Assembly: GCF_001571305.1 (NCBI RefSeq)
Contig: NZ_BCTN01000003.1
Span: 124,001 to 188,000, forward strand
Length of the DNA: 64,000 nucleotides
DNA from: Erwinia persicina NBRC 102418
Lineage (GTDB): Bacteria; Pseudomonadota; Gammaproteobacteria; Enterobacterales; Enterobacteriaceae
Direction: 5' to 3'
Below are positions 20,990 to 31,267 of this stretch, piece after piece. The first letter of the stretch is position 1, and each line of letters begins with the position of its first letter. The notes under the pieces were generated by a model, which worked only from the letters and a program-made list of their open reading frames with translations, had not been told where the DNA came from and did not search any database. Both the position numbers and the translations under genes were made by a program.

Positions 20990-21619
20990 ATGTTGTTAAT
21001 GCCGAATCGCCGCTTGCTGCGGCTTCTTCCCCTGGCTGCCGTGGTGCTGGCCGGCTGTGTTACACCGGATTCCGCACAGAAACCCGGGCAGAGCCCTGCG
21101 TCACCCCAGTGGCGTGAACATCAGCGGGCCGTGGAAAAAATCACCCAGTATCAGACGCGCGGGGCCTTTGCCTACCTCTCTGACCGGCAGAAAGTTTACG
21201 CCCGCTTTAACTGGCAGCAGACCGCCCCCGATCGTTACCGCCTGCTGCTGACCAATCCGCTGGGCAGTACCGAACTGCAGCTGGATCAGCAGGGCCAGGT
21301 GGCACAGATTGTCGACAACAAAGGCAAACGCTACGTCAGCAATGATGCTGCGAAGATGATCTCTCAGCTCACCGGCATGAGCATTCCGCTGGATAACCTG
21401 CGTCAGTGGATCCTCGGCCTGCCTGGCGATGCGAAGGATTTCACCCTCGACGACCAGTATCGTCTGCGTGAAGTGAACTACAGCCAGGACGGGAAACAGT
21501 GGAAAGTCACCTATCAGGGCTATGACCGTCAGCAAACCCCGCCGCTGCCGTCAAATCTTGAACTGCGTGAAGGCGATCAGCGTATCAAACTGAAGATGGA
21601 CAGCTGGACCGTAAAATGA
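20990..21619 (+). CDS. lolB: Outer-membrane lipoprotein receptor LolB
   Basis: LolB accepts lipoproteins from LolA and inserts them in the outer membrane. The 209-residue precursor has the lipobox LAGC with Cys23. The mature part shows the LolB fold, with [20 protein letters not shown] (the exposed loop leucine region) and [10 protein letters not shown]. The ATG at 20990 follows GAGGAG by nine bases; the next ATG at 20999 is too far from it. It is divergent from hemA across 223 bp and overlaps ispE (ATGA). Confidence 0.94.
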   Translation: MLLMPNRRLLRLLPLAAVVLAGCVTPDSAQKPGQSPASPQWREHQRAVEKITQYQTRGAFAYLSDRQKVYARFNWQQTAPDRYRLLLTNPLGSTELQLDQQGQVAQIVDNKGKRYVSNDAAKMISQLTGMSIPLDNLRQWILGLPGDAKDFTLDDQYRLREVNYSQDGKQWKVTYQGYDRQQTPPLPSNLELREGDQRIKLKMDSWTVK

Positions 21620-22479
21620 TCACAACCTGGCCTGCCCCGGCAAAGCTGAATCTTTTTCTCTATATCACCGGCCGTCGTCCCGACGGCTATCATGACCTTC
21701 AGACCCTGTTTCAGTTTCTCGACTACGGCGATACGCTGACGATTGAAGCCAACAATAGTGGCGAACTGCAACTGCTGACCCCGGTTAACGGCGTGCCCGA
21801 TGCACAGAACCTGATTGTCCGGGCGGCAGAGCTGCTGCGCGATCAGGCCAGGGCACAGGGTGTGCTTCCGGCAACAGCAGGGGCCACGCTGGGGGTGGAG
21901 AAACGTTTACCCATGGGCGGTGGTCTGGGGGGCGGTTCCTCCAATGCAGCGACGGTACTGGTGGCGCTCAACCATGTCTGGAACACCGGCTTCAGTTTTC
22001 AACAGCTGGCGGAATGGGGACTGCAGTTGGGCGCAGACGTCCCGGTTTTTGTGCGGGGGTTCTCGGCTTTTGCGGAAGGCGTTGGCGAACAGCTCACACC
22101 CGTTTCCCCGGCGGAAAAGTGGTATCTGGTGATGCACCCCGGGGTCAGCGTGGCAACCCCGCTGGTGTTTAACGATCCTGACCTGACCAGAAATACGCCG
22201 AAACGCGAAATCAGCGCGTTATTAACCACCAATTTCCGCAATGATTGTGAAGCAGTAGTAAGAAATCGTTTTCGCGAGGTTGAACAGCTTGTTTCCTGGC
22301 TGCTAGAATACGCGCCGTCGCGCCTGACTGGAACGGGTGCTTGCGTGTTTGCTGAATTCGACACCGAGTATGCCGCACGCCAGGTGCTTGAGCTGGCCCC
22401 GAAAAATCTGCAGGGGTTTGTTGCGCGAGGTGTTAATATCTCGCCGCTGCACCGCAGACTTACAGGGCAATTGAGCTGA
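21616..22479 (+). CDS. ispE: 4-diphosphocytidyl-2-C-methyl-D-erythritol kinase IspE
   Basis: IspE is the ATP-dependent kinase of the methylerythritol phosphate isoprenoid pathway. The 287-residue GHMP-family product has [23 protein letters not shown] with the catalytic lysine at the start and the ATP-binding glycine loop [19 protein letters not shown] near residue 100. It also has the C-terminal [12 protein letters not shown] motif. It overlaps lolB by four bases and precedes prs in the conserved enterobacterial order. Confidence 0.95.
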   Translation: MITTWPAPAKLNLFLYITGRRPDGYHDLQTLFQFLDYGDTLTIEANNSGELQLLTPVNGVPDAQNLIVRAAELLRDQARAQGVLPATAGATLGVEKRLPMGGGLGGGSSNAATVLVALNHVWNTGFSFQQLAEWGLQLGADVPVFVRGFSAFAEGVGEQLTPVSPAEKWYLVMHPGVSVATPLVFNDPDLTRNTPKREISALLTTNFRNDCEAVVRNRFREVEQLVSWLLEYAPSRLTGTGACVFAEFDTEYAARQVLELAPKNLQGFVARGVNISPLHRRLTGQLS

Positions 22480-22551
22480 TGTGACAGCGTCACTCCTGTT
22501 CCGGACGCTGCACAGCTGCTCTATATGACACACACCCGTATGAAACCGTAA

Positions 22552-23565
<1,014 letters not shown>

Positions 23566-23579
23566 TCCCGGCCTGACCT

Positions 23580-23660
23580 GGCGGGTTGACCTTTAGTTTC
23601 GGTCGGCACGTAAGGTCAACCCGCCTAAAAAGGGACAGGTCACACCTGTCCCCTTTTTTT
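23580..23660 (+). terminator. Tandem hairpins after prs, the second a rho-independent terminator
   Basis: First, a perfect 14-bp inverted repeat (23580-23593 with 23612-23625) has an 18-base loop. Immediately after it, GGGACAGGT/ACCTGTCCC with a CAC loop (23632-23652) is preceded by As and followed by seven Ts. The second element can terminate prs and, read from the other strand through the A-run, the convergent LysR gene. Confidence 0.85.
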
Positions 23661-24558
23661 ATTTGCTTAAAGCGATATGCTCTGCCAGGTAATCAATCAG
23701 TACCCGCAGCTTAGGTAACAGGTGCCGGTTTCCTGGCCACAGCAGCGAAAACTGCCCGCCCGCACCAATGTGATCCTCCAGCACGCTGCACAATTCACCG
23801 CATCGCAGCGCGTCCGCCACGGCAAAGTCCGGCACATAAATCAGCCCCAGACCGCGACGGGCAGCAGAAATTTGCGCTTCCAGGTTATTGAAAACCAGCG
23901 GTCCGACGGGCGTTTGCACATGCCCTTCCCCCCCGTCAAACTGCCACGGCTGGATCTGACCATTGCCGGCAAAACGATAAAGCAGACAGGTGTGTTGTGC
24001 GAGGTCGGCGGGAACACGCGGGATGCCATAATCACGGAAATAGCGGTCAGACCCGACGACACGAAAACGAAAGCCGCCCATCCTGCGTGCCTTTAGCCGG
24101 GAATCAGCAAAGTCCCCGCTGCGCAGCACCGCGTCGTAGCCCTCTCCGATCACATCGACCAGACGGTCGTTAAAATCGAGATCCAGTACAATTTCGGGAT
24201 ACTGCCGGGTAAAACCGGGCAAAAGAGGCAGCAACAGGTGATAACCAATCGCCGGGAAACTCAGACGCAGGCGGCCACGGGGTACGGCCATCAACGTCGA
24301 CAGCTCCTGTTCCGCTTCCTCCAGTTCCGCGACGATGCGCTGGCTGCGCTCATAGAACATCTGCCCTTCCTCGGTCAGGCTCAGACTGCGCGTGCTGCGA
24401 TTAAACAGGCTGACGCCGAGACTGCCCTCCAGTCGGGCGATACTCTTACCAATTGCCGACGCCGACACGCCGAGCCGTTCAGCAGCCGCCACAAAACTGC
24501 CCAGCTGCGCGGCTTTCACAAACGCATTAAGACCGCTCAGACTCTCCACGCTACTCAT
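23659..24558 (-). CDS. LysR-family transcriptional regulator
   Basis: This 299-residue LysR regulator has an N-terminal winged helix (LNAFVKAAQLGSFVAAAERL, SASAIGKSIARLEGSLGV) and a C-terminal effector-binding domain. I placed the start at the ATG at 24558 (SSVESLSGL); the open frame continues 43 codons upstream towards the divergent MFS gene but without LysR similarity. It belongs to the common YafC/DmlR-like subgroup. Divergence from the MFS gene across about 100 bp suggests it controls that transporter. The ligand cannot be told from sequence. Confidence 0.85.
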   Translation of the reverse strand: MSSVESLSGLNAFVKAAQLGSFVAAAERLGVSASAIGKSIARLEGSLGVSLFNRSTRSLSLTEEGQMFYERSQRIVAELEEAEQELSTLMAVPRGRLRLSFPAIGYHLLLPLLPGFTRQYPEIVLDLDFNDRLVDVIGEGYDAVLRSGDFADSRLKARRMGGFRFRVVGSDRYFRDYGIPRVPADLAQHTCLLYRFAGNGQIQPWQFDGGEGHVQTPVGPLVFNNLEAQISAARRGLGLIYVPDFAVADALRCGELCSVLEDHIGAGGQFSLLWPGNRHLLPKLRVLIDYLAEHIALSK

Positions 24559-24659
24559 TCGATACTTTTTGTCCTTTATCTGTGGCCATCTGGCCTGTTT
24601 ATCGACGGATAACGCCAATCTATCCTGCTTCTCTGTCTGAATAAAGCGGAGTATGACCG

Positions 24660-26126
24660 ATGAGTATCCTGACACTGTCGTCACCACGTGGCCGCCTGAG
24701 TCTGCTGGCCGTATGCAGCGCCGCGATGATGCTGCCCCTGAGCTTTTCCGCCGGCGTCATTGCCACGCCGGCCATCGCCCTGCAGCCGGGGGCATCGCCT
24801 CTGGTTCTCAGTTGGATCACCAATGCCTTTCTGCTCAGTTTCGGCAGCCTGCTGATGGCGGCAGGAACCCTGGCCGATCGCTACGGCCGTAAGCGCCTGT
24901 TTATCAGCGGAGTCAGCTTATTTACGCTGCTGTCGCTAATCACAGGCTGGGTGCCCTCCGTTGTCTGGCTGGATGGGGTGAGAGCGCTGCAGGGGGCCGC
25001 CGCCGCCGCGGCACTGGCCGGGGGTGGCGCGGCGCTGGCCAGTGCGTTTGACGGGAGTGAAAGGGCGCGGGCCTTCAGCCTGCTGGGCACCAGCTTCGGC
25101 ATCGGTCTGGCGGCCGGGCCGGTGATTGCCGGTGGGCTGATGGCACTGGCAGGCTGGCGCAGCGTCTTTCTCTGCTGCGCGCTGTTTGGCGTGCTGGCCC
25201 TTGTCACTGGCATACGTGCCCTGCCTGAGTCACGGAATCCTCATGCGCACGCGCTTGACTGGCCCGGTATCGTCACCTTCAGCGCCATGCTGACGCTGTT
25301 CACGTGGGGAATGCTTCAGCTGGCTGATGGCAGTAGCGATTATCTGGCACCCGGTTTATTGCTCGCTTCCCTGGCGGCAGGCCTGCTGTTTATTCATTTT
25401 GAACGGCGCAGCGCCAGGCCGATGCTCGACCTCACGCTGTTTCGCTACGGACGCTTTGTCGGGGTTCAGCTGCTGCCGGTAGCCACCTGCTACTGTTTTG
25501 TTGTCCTGCTGGTGCTGCTGCCGCTGCGCTTTATGGGATATTACGGATTTGACGCCCTGACAACAGGCCTGCTGATGCTGCCTCTCTCCCTGCCGATGCT
25601 GGTCATGCCGTCCCTTGCCGTCACGCTGTCCCGGCGGGTTTCGCCCCGTACTCTCTGCTGTGCGGGGCTGGTACTGGCCGCTGCGGGCATTGGCCTGCTT
25701 TCTCTGGTCACCCCGCAAAGTTCGTTGCTGCTGACGCTACTGGCCATGCTGATGACCGGCATCGGCAGCGGTTTGCCCTGGGGACTTATGGATAACCTTT
25801 CGGTCAGCGTGGTCCCGCCAGAGCGCGCCGGGATGGCAACCGGCATTTTCAGTACGGTACGCGTGGCAGGTGAAGGGGTGGCGCTGGCCAGCGTCAGTAT
25901 GCTCTTCAGTCAGTTGCTCCTGCATCAGTTGGCTGCCAGCGGCGGATCGCCGGACAATGTTCGCCTGCTGGCCAGTTACCATCTTACCAGCGCGCCCCTG
26001 CTGCCGCTGGCCGAGCAGGCTTTTCAGCAGTTGCTGTGGATGCTGATGGCCCTCACCCTGATATGCACTGTCGCTATCTGGCGCTGCCTGTTACCTGCCC
26101 GCCAGGCATTTTCCGGAAATGATTGA
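24660..26126 (+). CDS. MFS drug-efflux-type transporter, 14-helix DHA2 family
   Basis: The 488-residue product has about fourteen hydrophobic segments. It carries the MFS motif A equivalent GTLADRYGRKRLF between helices 2 and 3, and motif C-like LGTSFGIGLAAGPVIAGGLM in helix 5, both typical of proton-driven DHA2 exporters such as SmvA/EmrB relatives. Substrate is unknown. The ATG at 24660 follows GGAG. It lies divergent to a LysR regulator and 89 bp upstream of a cyclase gene, inserted between prs and ychH relative to E. coli. Confidence 0.85.
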   Translation: MSILTLSSPRGRLSLLAVCSAAMMLPLSFSAGVIATPAIALQPGASPLVLSWITNAFLLSFGSLLMAAGTLADRYGRKRLFISGVSLFTLLSLITGWVPSVVWLDGVRALQGAAAAAALAGGGAALASAFDGSERARAFSLLGTSFGIGLAAGPVIAGGLMALAGWRSVFLCCALFGVLALVTGIRALPESRNPHAHALDWPGIVTFSAMLTLFTWGMLQLADGSSDYLAPGLLLASLAAGLLFIHFERRSARPMLDLTLFRYGRFVGVQLLPVATCYCFVVLLVLLPLRFMGYYGFDALTTGLLMLPLSLPMLVMPSLAVTLSRRVSPRTLCCAGLVLAAAGIGLLSLVTPQSSLLLTLLAMLMTGIGSGLPWGLMDNLSVSVVPPERAGMATGIFSTVRVAGEGVALASVSMLFSQLLLHQLAASGGSPDNVRLLASYHLTSAPLLPLAEQAFQQLLWMLMALTLICTVAIWRCLLPARQAFSGND

Positions 26127-26215
26127 TTTTTTACTGGAACGCTTCAGCCCCCCCTGTTGGTGAGTATTTATTAGTGATATTTTGCTGTCATTGCTCACCC
26201 AGGAATAATCCTAAA

Positions 26216-27532
26216 ATGCGTCTTGATGTTTATACGCTGTTTATTTGCGAACTCTATGTACTGGCTTTCCTCAGTATTATCATGGTGTTTGCCTGGCGTG
26301 GCGCACAGTACAACCGGGTTCTGGGGTTTAATTGTTTCTCACTGCTGTTGAGTATTGTGGCGGTCGCTCTGAGCAGCCTGCGCAGCTCCGGCATGATGTT
26401 TCTCCCCATTGTGGTGGGAAATCTGCTGATCCTTTGCGCGTATGGACTCCAGCTGAATGCATTCCGGGCGCTGCGGGGAGCCCGCTTCAGCTGGTTGTGG
26501 ATCCTGAGCCTGGCGACATGGGCCGGGCTGTGCCTGCTGCCCGGCTTCTATTATTCCCTGTCGTCACGCATTCTGCTGAGCTCCCTGCTGTGCATACTAT
26601 TCACCTCTGCGATGATTTATGAGCTGCAGCGTGCGCGCCTGCTGCTGCCGGTAACCTGGTGGCCCGCACAACTGCTGCTGGCTATCCACCTGAGCTTTAA
26701 CGTGACGCGGGGGCTGCTCGACGGCGGCATCCCCAATCCACTGCACGGCGCGATTGGGGGCTCAACCTTTTCGGTTTATGTGATTCTGGAGTCCATCCTG
26801 GTGGTCATTGGACTGAGCTTTACGATGATGGCGATGGTCAATGAGCGCACGCAGATTATCTATCGCCAGGCCTCACTGCTTGATCCGCTGACCGGGGTAT
26901 GGAACCGGCGGGCCCTGTTCGAAAAAACCAGTCAACTGGCTGGCAGCTGGCACTGCAGCCAGCAGCTGTTGTCGGTGATGCTGTTTGACCTTGACCATTT
27001 TAAAACCATCAATGACCGGTTCGGCCATTCACAGGGCGATCGGGTACTGAAGGACTTCTGCCGTCAGGTGGCCGGACAGCTGCCGCCGGGCAGTTATTTT
27101 GCCCGCCTTGGCGGTGAAGAGTTTGCCGCCGTCGTGATGTGTTCTGAGGAAGAGAGCCTGCAGGTGGCGGAGCGTATCCGACAGGGGGTCGAGCATTCCT
27201 GCCCGGAGAACGTCAGTTACAGCGTCAGCATTGGGATCGCGGGCTGTGAACCCGGGTGTGACGATATTGAGCATCTGATGGCCGCAGCCGATGAAGCGTT
27301 GTATCAGGCGAAGGCGGCAGGAAGAAATCAGGTTAAGATCTTTGACAACGCATTTTCCGGGCTGGAAAAGCGGGCACGGGTGGGACAGGAAGGCAGGCCT
27401 GACCCCGGTTTGCCGGCGTCAGGCACAGGAAATATCAGCGATGAGGCTGATGACCGGAACCCTGACGACAACGCTTGTCTCCGCAGTGACGCACCCAGTA
27501 ATAACGATCGGCAATTTTTTCCCGGCCGCTGA
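26216..27532 (+). CDS. Membrane-bound diguanylate cyclase (GGDEF)
   Basis: This 438-residue protein has an N-terminal membrane sensor of about six or seven hydrophobic helices (residues 8-225). A short linker and a GGDEF domain (about 245-395) follow, with DPLTGVWNRRAL, FDLDHFKTINDRFGHSQGD and the active-site loop RLGGEEFAAV. GGEEF is a catalytically competent variant, so it should make cyclic di-GMP. After AAGRNQVKIFD the frame runs on for some 45 low-complexity residues that overlap the 3' end of the convergent ychH gene by 98 bases. The ATG at 26216 lies eleven bases after AGGA; an upstream in-frame ATG at 26123 overlaps the MFS gene and is less likely. Confidence 0.87.
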   Translation: MRLDVYTLFICELYVLAFLSIIMVFAWRGAQYNRVLGFNCFSLLLSIVAVALSSLRSSGMMFLPIVVGNLLILCAYGLQLNAFRALRGARFSWLWILSLATWAGLCLLPGFYYSLSSRILLSSLLCILFTSAMIYELQRARLLLPVTWWPAQLLLAIHLSFNVTRGLLDGGIPNPLHGAIGGSTFSVYVILESILVVIGLSFTMMAMVNERTQIIYRQASLLDPLTGVWNRRALFEKTSQLAGSWHCSQQLLSVMLFDLDHFKTINDRFGHSQGDRVLKDFCRQVAGQLPPGSYFARLGGEEFAAVVMCSEEESLQVAERIRQGVEHSCPENVSYSVSIGIAGCEPGCDDIEHLMAAADEALYQAKAAGRNQVKIFDNAFSGLEKRARVGQEGRPDPGLPASGTGNISDEADDRNPDDNACLRSDAPSNNDRQFFPGR

Positions 27533-27719
27533 TTCTGGCCCCGACCAGCCACAGCAGCGCGCCAATAAAGATGCTAAAGATGGCACCATGGACCATAAAC
27601 TGCGGCAAGTTGAGCTGTGGCATCTGATTCAGTACCGAGTAGCCTACTCCACCTATCATCACCACCAGACCTAATACCATCAGGGCATTACCCATCATGT
27701 GTGAATGTTTACGTTTCAT
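27435..27719 (-). CDS. ychH: YchH stress-induced inner-membrane protein
   Basis: YchH is a small two-helix inner-membrane protein (DUF2583 family) linked to stress and biofilm phenotypes in E. coli. The 94-residue product aligns with it: KRKHSHMMGNALMVLGLVVM, then MVHGAIFSIFIGALLWLVGA and DRYYWVRHCGDKRCR. The ATG at 27719 is preceded by GGAGGTG; the open frame upstream to 27881 lacks similarity. Its 3' end is antisense to the tail of the diguanylate cyclase gene. It is divergent from pth, as in E. coli. Confidence 0.9.
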   Translation of the reverse strand: MKRKHSHMMGNALMVLGLVVMIGGVGYSVLNQMPQLNLPQFMVHGAIFSIFIGALLWLVGARISGREKIADRYYWVRHCGDKRCRQGSGHQPHR

Positions 27720-27990
27720 TGCGCACCTCCAGTCAGTATTGAAAGGCAACTCCGTTGCCAGATGCAGATAGTCTAGGCAATCTTCAGTATCTCTGATGAG
27801 TGGATGATCACATTTATAGCTAAAACTTTGACAAAACTTTACGTCTAACCGGCTGTTTTTATATACAAAACGTATTATCACGTGGCTGTATTATTGTGAT
27901 TTTCATCACAACGGTGGCAGATCTTTGAGTTATCGCTGCCGCTTCAGTAAACTAGCCGTTTTCACCCCGCACGCTTCAGGAAACCCACTC

Positions 27991-28578
27991 GTGAGCAGCA
28001 TCAAACTGATCGTTGGCCTTGCCAACCCCGGCGCTGAATACGCCGCTACACGCCATAACGCCGGTGCCTGGTATGTTGACCTGCTGGCTGAACGTCATCA
28101 TCAGTCATTAAAAGAAGAGAGCAAATTTTACGGCTATACCGCACGCTTAAACATTGGCGGTGAGGATGTGCGCCTTCTGGTACCGACCACCTTTATGAAC
28201 CTGAGCGGTAAAGCCGTGGCGGCGATGGCGACCTTTTATCGCATTGCGCCCGAGGAGATCCTCGTGGCTCATGACGAACTGGACCTTAACCCTGGCGTGG
28301 CAAAATTCAAGCAGGGCGGCGGGCATGGCGGCCATAACGGGCTAAAAGATATTATCAGTAAGCTGGGTAACAGCCTGGATTTCCATCGCCTGCGCATTGG
28401 CATTGGCCATCCTGGCGACCGAAATAAAGTGGTGGGTTTTGTGCTGGGGAAACCCCAGGCAGCAGAACAGACGCTGATTGATAACGCGATTGACGAAGCG
28501 GCACGCTGTACCGAAGTGTGGCTGAAAGAAGATCGCCTGAAGGCGATGAACCGCCTGCACAGTTTTAAAGCGGTCTGA
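27991..28578 (+). CDS. pth: Peptidyl-tRNA hydrolase Pth
   Basis: Pth releases tRNA from prematurely dissociated peptidyl-tRNA. The 195-residue product has the family motifs [20 protein letters not shown] with the catalytic histidine (about residue 21), [28 protein letters not shown] and [13 protein letters not shown]. The start is the GTG at 27991, about ten bases after AGGA. This gives the E. coli length; an upstream in-frame ATG at 27925 adds unrelated residues. In E. coli ychF follows immediately, whereas here a YdiV-like gene and a SulP transporter intervene. Confidence 0.95.
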   Translation: MSSIKLIVGLANPGAEYAATRHNAGAWYVDLLAERHHQSLKEESKFYGYTARLNIGGEDVRLLVPTTFMNLSGKAVAAMATFYRIAPEEILVAHDELDLNPGVAKFKQGGGHGGHNGLKDIISKLGNSLDFHRLRIGIGHPGDRNKVVGFVLGKPQAAEQTLIDNAIDEAARCTEVWLKEDRLKAMNRLHSFKAV

Positions 28579-28622
28579 CGGTATCCGGCCAGGCCTGTTG
28601 TCGCTGCGGGCTCTGCCCGCGG

Positions 28623-29294
28623 TTAGCGGTTTTCACAGCGGCGGTGGTCCTGGTGTTCCAGACCCGCCAGCGTCAGTGAGGGGCTGAAATAGCCCTCAAC
28701 TCCCCAGACTTTGCTTTTACGCAGCAACGCCAGCTGACTGTCCCCCGCAACGCCACCGACAATGACCCGGTTAGTGTATTCCCGGATATGATTGATCAGC
28801 ACGGTGAAGAACGGCTTATTGACGTTTTCCAGATAGAACTGGCGATCGAGCTTCACGGCTTCGAACATATTGGACTGCAGCGCGTTCAGATTCGCATCCC
28901 CCGCCCCCAGATCGTCCAGCCACAAAATATTTAACTGTTCAATCAGGGTACGCAGCAAAGGATTATTCATTCCATCGTGCAGATTAGGAAAGTCTTCCGA
29001 CAACTTCAGCCGCACAAAAGGAAGCTGGCTGAGGATCTGCTGAATAAACGATGACTCTGATACCGCGCGCGCCAGCTGAAAATCAATGGCGACACTGCAC
29101 ATCAGACCCTGCTGGCGAAAATAATCACCCTGCTCTTCGACGATCAGCAGCTGATTCAGCAGCCGATCCTGGGGAGTCAGTGACGTTACCGGTGGCCCGC
29201 TATGGGCACCCGGCTGGGGCCGATAGCTAAGGTCAATGGCGATTAGCTCGCCACTGAGCGTATGGACTGGAATACAAAGGAAATCGTTTTTCAT
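28623..29294 (-). CDS. Degenerate EAL-domain protein, YdiV/RflP-like
   Basis: The 223-residue product is a single EAL-fold domain most like E. coli/Salmonella YdiV (RflP), which binds FlhD and blocks the flagellar master regulator rather than degrading cyclic di-GMP. Shared landmarks are LPFVRLKLSEDFPNLHDG, LWLDDLGAGDANLNAL, EAVKLDRQFYLENV and VIVGGVAGDSQLALL. The EAL signature itself is replaced (AIDLSYR), and several metal ligands appear missing, so catalysis is unlikely. Start at ATG 29294 gives the best fit; an in-frame ATG at 29318 directly abuts AGG. It is monocistronic and convergent with pth. Confidence 0.75.
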   Translation of the reverse strand: MKNDFLCIPVHTLSGELIAIDLSYRPQPGAHSGPPVTSLTPQDRLLNQLLIVEEQGDYFRQQGLMCSVAIDFQLARAVSESSFIQQILSQLPFVRLKLSEDFPNLHDGMNNPLLRTLIEQLNILWLDDLGAGDANLNALQSNMFEAVKLDRQFYLENVNKPFFTVLINHIREYTNRVIVGGVAGDSQLALLRKSKVWGVEGYFSPSLTLAGLEHQDHRRCENR

Positions 29295-29431
29295 GCTGCC
29301 GGGCCAGTTAACGGGCATCCTGCCAGTGAATAAAATCGCCGTACAGATAAACTATAGAAGTTAACTCTGCCTTCGCCGTCGTAAAACGACGATTTTTATG
29401 TTATCGGCAGGCCCGGCCGTTGCTTTATGGT

Positions 29432-30913
29432 TCAGGCATCGTTGCTGGCAACTTTATAATCAGGGTCGTCAAGTTCGTGGCTGCAGAACGGTCCGGCCTG
29501 CTGTAACAGGCTGATACAATCTTCACTCAGGTGGCGCAGACGCAGGGTTTTACCCGCTTCGAGATAGCGCAACGTCAGCTTATCGATGGCTTCGACGCCG
29601 CTGGAATCCATCACCCGGGTGCGGGCAAAATCAATCACCACGCTATCCGGGTCCAGCTCCGGGTGGAACAGTTCCTGGAAACTGGCGGTGGAACCAAAGA
29701 ACAGCGGCCCTTCCAGCTGATAAGTCTTCTGCCCTTCCTGCTCTGACTGCGCCAGAATGGTAATGCGGGCATGTTGCCATGCGAACACCAGCGCCGAGAT
29801 AATCACCCCGCAGATCACCGCCATCGCCAGATCGGTAAAGATGGTCACCAGCGTCACCGCCACCATGATCACCGCATCGGCTTTTGGCATACGCTTCAGG
29901 CGGCGCAGGGAGCTCCACTCAAAGGTATTAATGCACACCACAAACATGATCCCGGCCAGCGCAGCCACCGGCAGCAGTGCGATGTAGTCCGACAGGCTGA
30001 TCACAAACAGGATCAGCAGCAGCGCGCCGACCAGATTAGAGATACGCCCGCGTCCTCCCGAGGTGAAATTGATAATGGACTGACCGATCATCGCACACCC
30101 TGCAAAGCTGCCGAAGAATCCGCAAATCGTGTTGCCGATACCCTGCGCCACACACTCCTGGTTTCCTGAGCCTTTTTTACTGCCCATTTCATCGAGTACC
30201 GCGAGGGTCAGCAGCGATTCAATCAGCCCCACCAGCGCGATCACCACCGCGTAAGGCAGCACAATCTTCAGGGTTTCCCACGTCAGGGGGGCCGTGGGCA
30301 GGTGGAACTGCGGCAGCGTCCCGGCGATATCGGCCAGGTCACCCACGCGCTTGGTGTCCAGCCCCAGGCCAATTGCCAGCGCACTGACGGCAATTAACGC
30401 GGCCAGCGACCCCGGAATGGCTTTTGTCAGCTTAGGGAACCACCAGACTATCAGCATCGCCAGAGCCACCAGCGCATACATTACCGGCCCCTGCCCCTTA
30501 ATCATCGGGAACTGCGCCAGCATGATGACTATCGCCAGGCCGTTAACAAAACCGTAGATCGCCGGTTGTGGCACCAGACGGATAAACTTACCGAGGCGCA
30601 GTACGCCGATGGACAGCTGGATCAGTCCGGCAAGAATGGTCGCCAGCAGCACGTACTCATAGCCATGCTGGGTTATCAGACTGATCAGCACCACGATGAT
30701 CGACCCGGCCGCCCCGGAAATCATGCCGGGTTTACCGCCGAAGAAGGCCGTCACCAGCCCGAGGATAAAGGCGGTATGTAAACCGATGGTCGGCGACAGC
30801 CCGGCCAGCAGAGAGAAGGCGGTCGCTTCCGGGATCAGCGCGACAGACACCACGGCACCGGCCAGCACGTCATTTTTAACGTGACTCGCCCTGAAGTTGC
30901 TCAGGTTAAACAT
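29432..30913 (-). CDS. SulP-family anion transporter with STAS domain
   Basis: The 493-residue product has about eleven hydrophobic segments of the SLC26/SulP fold (residues 15-385): VSVALIPEATAFSLLAGLSP in helix 1, SGAAGSIIVVLISLI and VGLIESLLTLAVLDEM. A cytoplasmic C-terminal STAS domain (about 400-485) has VVIDFARTRVMDSSGVEAID. It is likely a bicarbonate, sulfate or dicarboxylate transporter. It is clearly shorter than and different from E. coli DauA (YchM), the SulP protein normally beside prs, so I do not use that name. The ATG at 30913 has GGA at a proper distance; ATG at 30919 is an alternative. Confidence 0.85.
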   Translation of the reverse strand: MFNLSNFRASHVKNDVLAGAVVSVALIPEATAFSLLAGLSPTIGLHTAFILGLVTAFFGGKPGMISGAAGSIIVVLISLITQHGYEYVLLATILAGLIQLSIGVLRLGKFIRLVPQPAIYGFVNGLAIVIMLAQFPMIKGQGPVMYALVALAMLIVWWFPKLTKAIPGSLAALIAVSALAIGLGLDTKRVGDLADIAGTLPQFHLPTAPLTWETLKIVLPYAVVIALVGLIESLLTLAVLDEMGSKKGSGNQECVAQGIGNTICGFFGSFAGCAMIGQSIINFTSGGRGRISNLVGALLLILFVISLSDYIALLPVAALAGIMFVVCINTFEWSSLRRLKRMPKADAVIMVAVTLVTIFTDLAMAVICGVIISALVFAWQHARITILAQSEQEGQKTYQLEGPLFFGSTASFQELFHPELDPDSVVIDFARTRVMDSSGVEAIDKLTLRYLEAGKTLRLRHLSEDCISLLQQAGPFCSHELDDPDYKVASNDA

Positions 30914-31174
30914 GGTCATTCCATAATTTTTTCATGTGATCGACTTTCTGCGCCACAGAGTACGGGCACAGCTGGCTCGTCAGAGTGACGAGTGGCGGCA
31001 ACAGGCGTTGCGCTGGAGGGAAGGACTTAAGGTGGCGTAAGCAGGAAGCGATGCATCTGCAGGGTTCTCCGGTTTCTGTAAAGACACGTCAGTATGGGAA
31101 AATGTGAGCACGATCTCAAGGAATAACTTCACCCCCCTTCCGGAAATCAACCGCCGCCAGGCTAAAATTACGTG

Positions 31175-31180
31175 TATAAT
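31175..31180 (+). promoter_or_regulatory. Probable ychF -10 element
   Basis: TATAAT is preceded by TG, 87 bases upstream of the ychF start, in the 354-bp gap between the divergent SulP gene and ychF. No good -35 hexamer is visible at the usual distance. The remainder of the gap (30914-31267) holds no gene that I can support. Confidence 0.45.
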
Positions 31181-31267
31181 GCGCGGAAACTTTTTAGACA
31201 ACCGTCTGTGACACTATCAGGGCACGTAATAGTGCGTTGATTATCAAGAAATTAAGGTGATTCAAAC

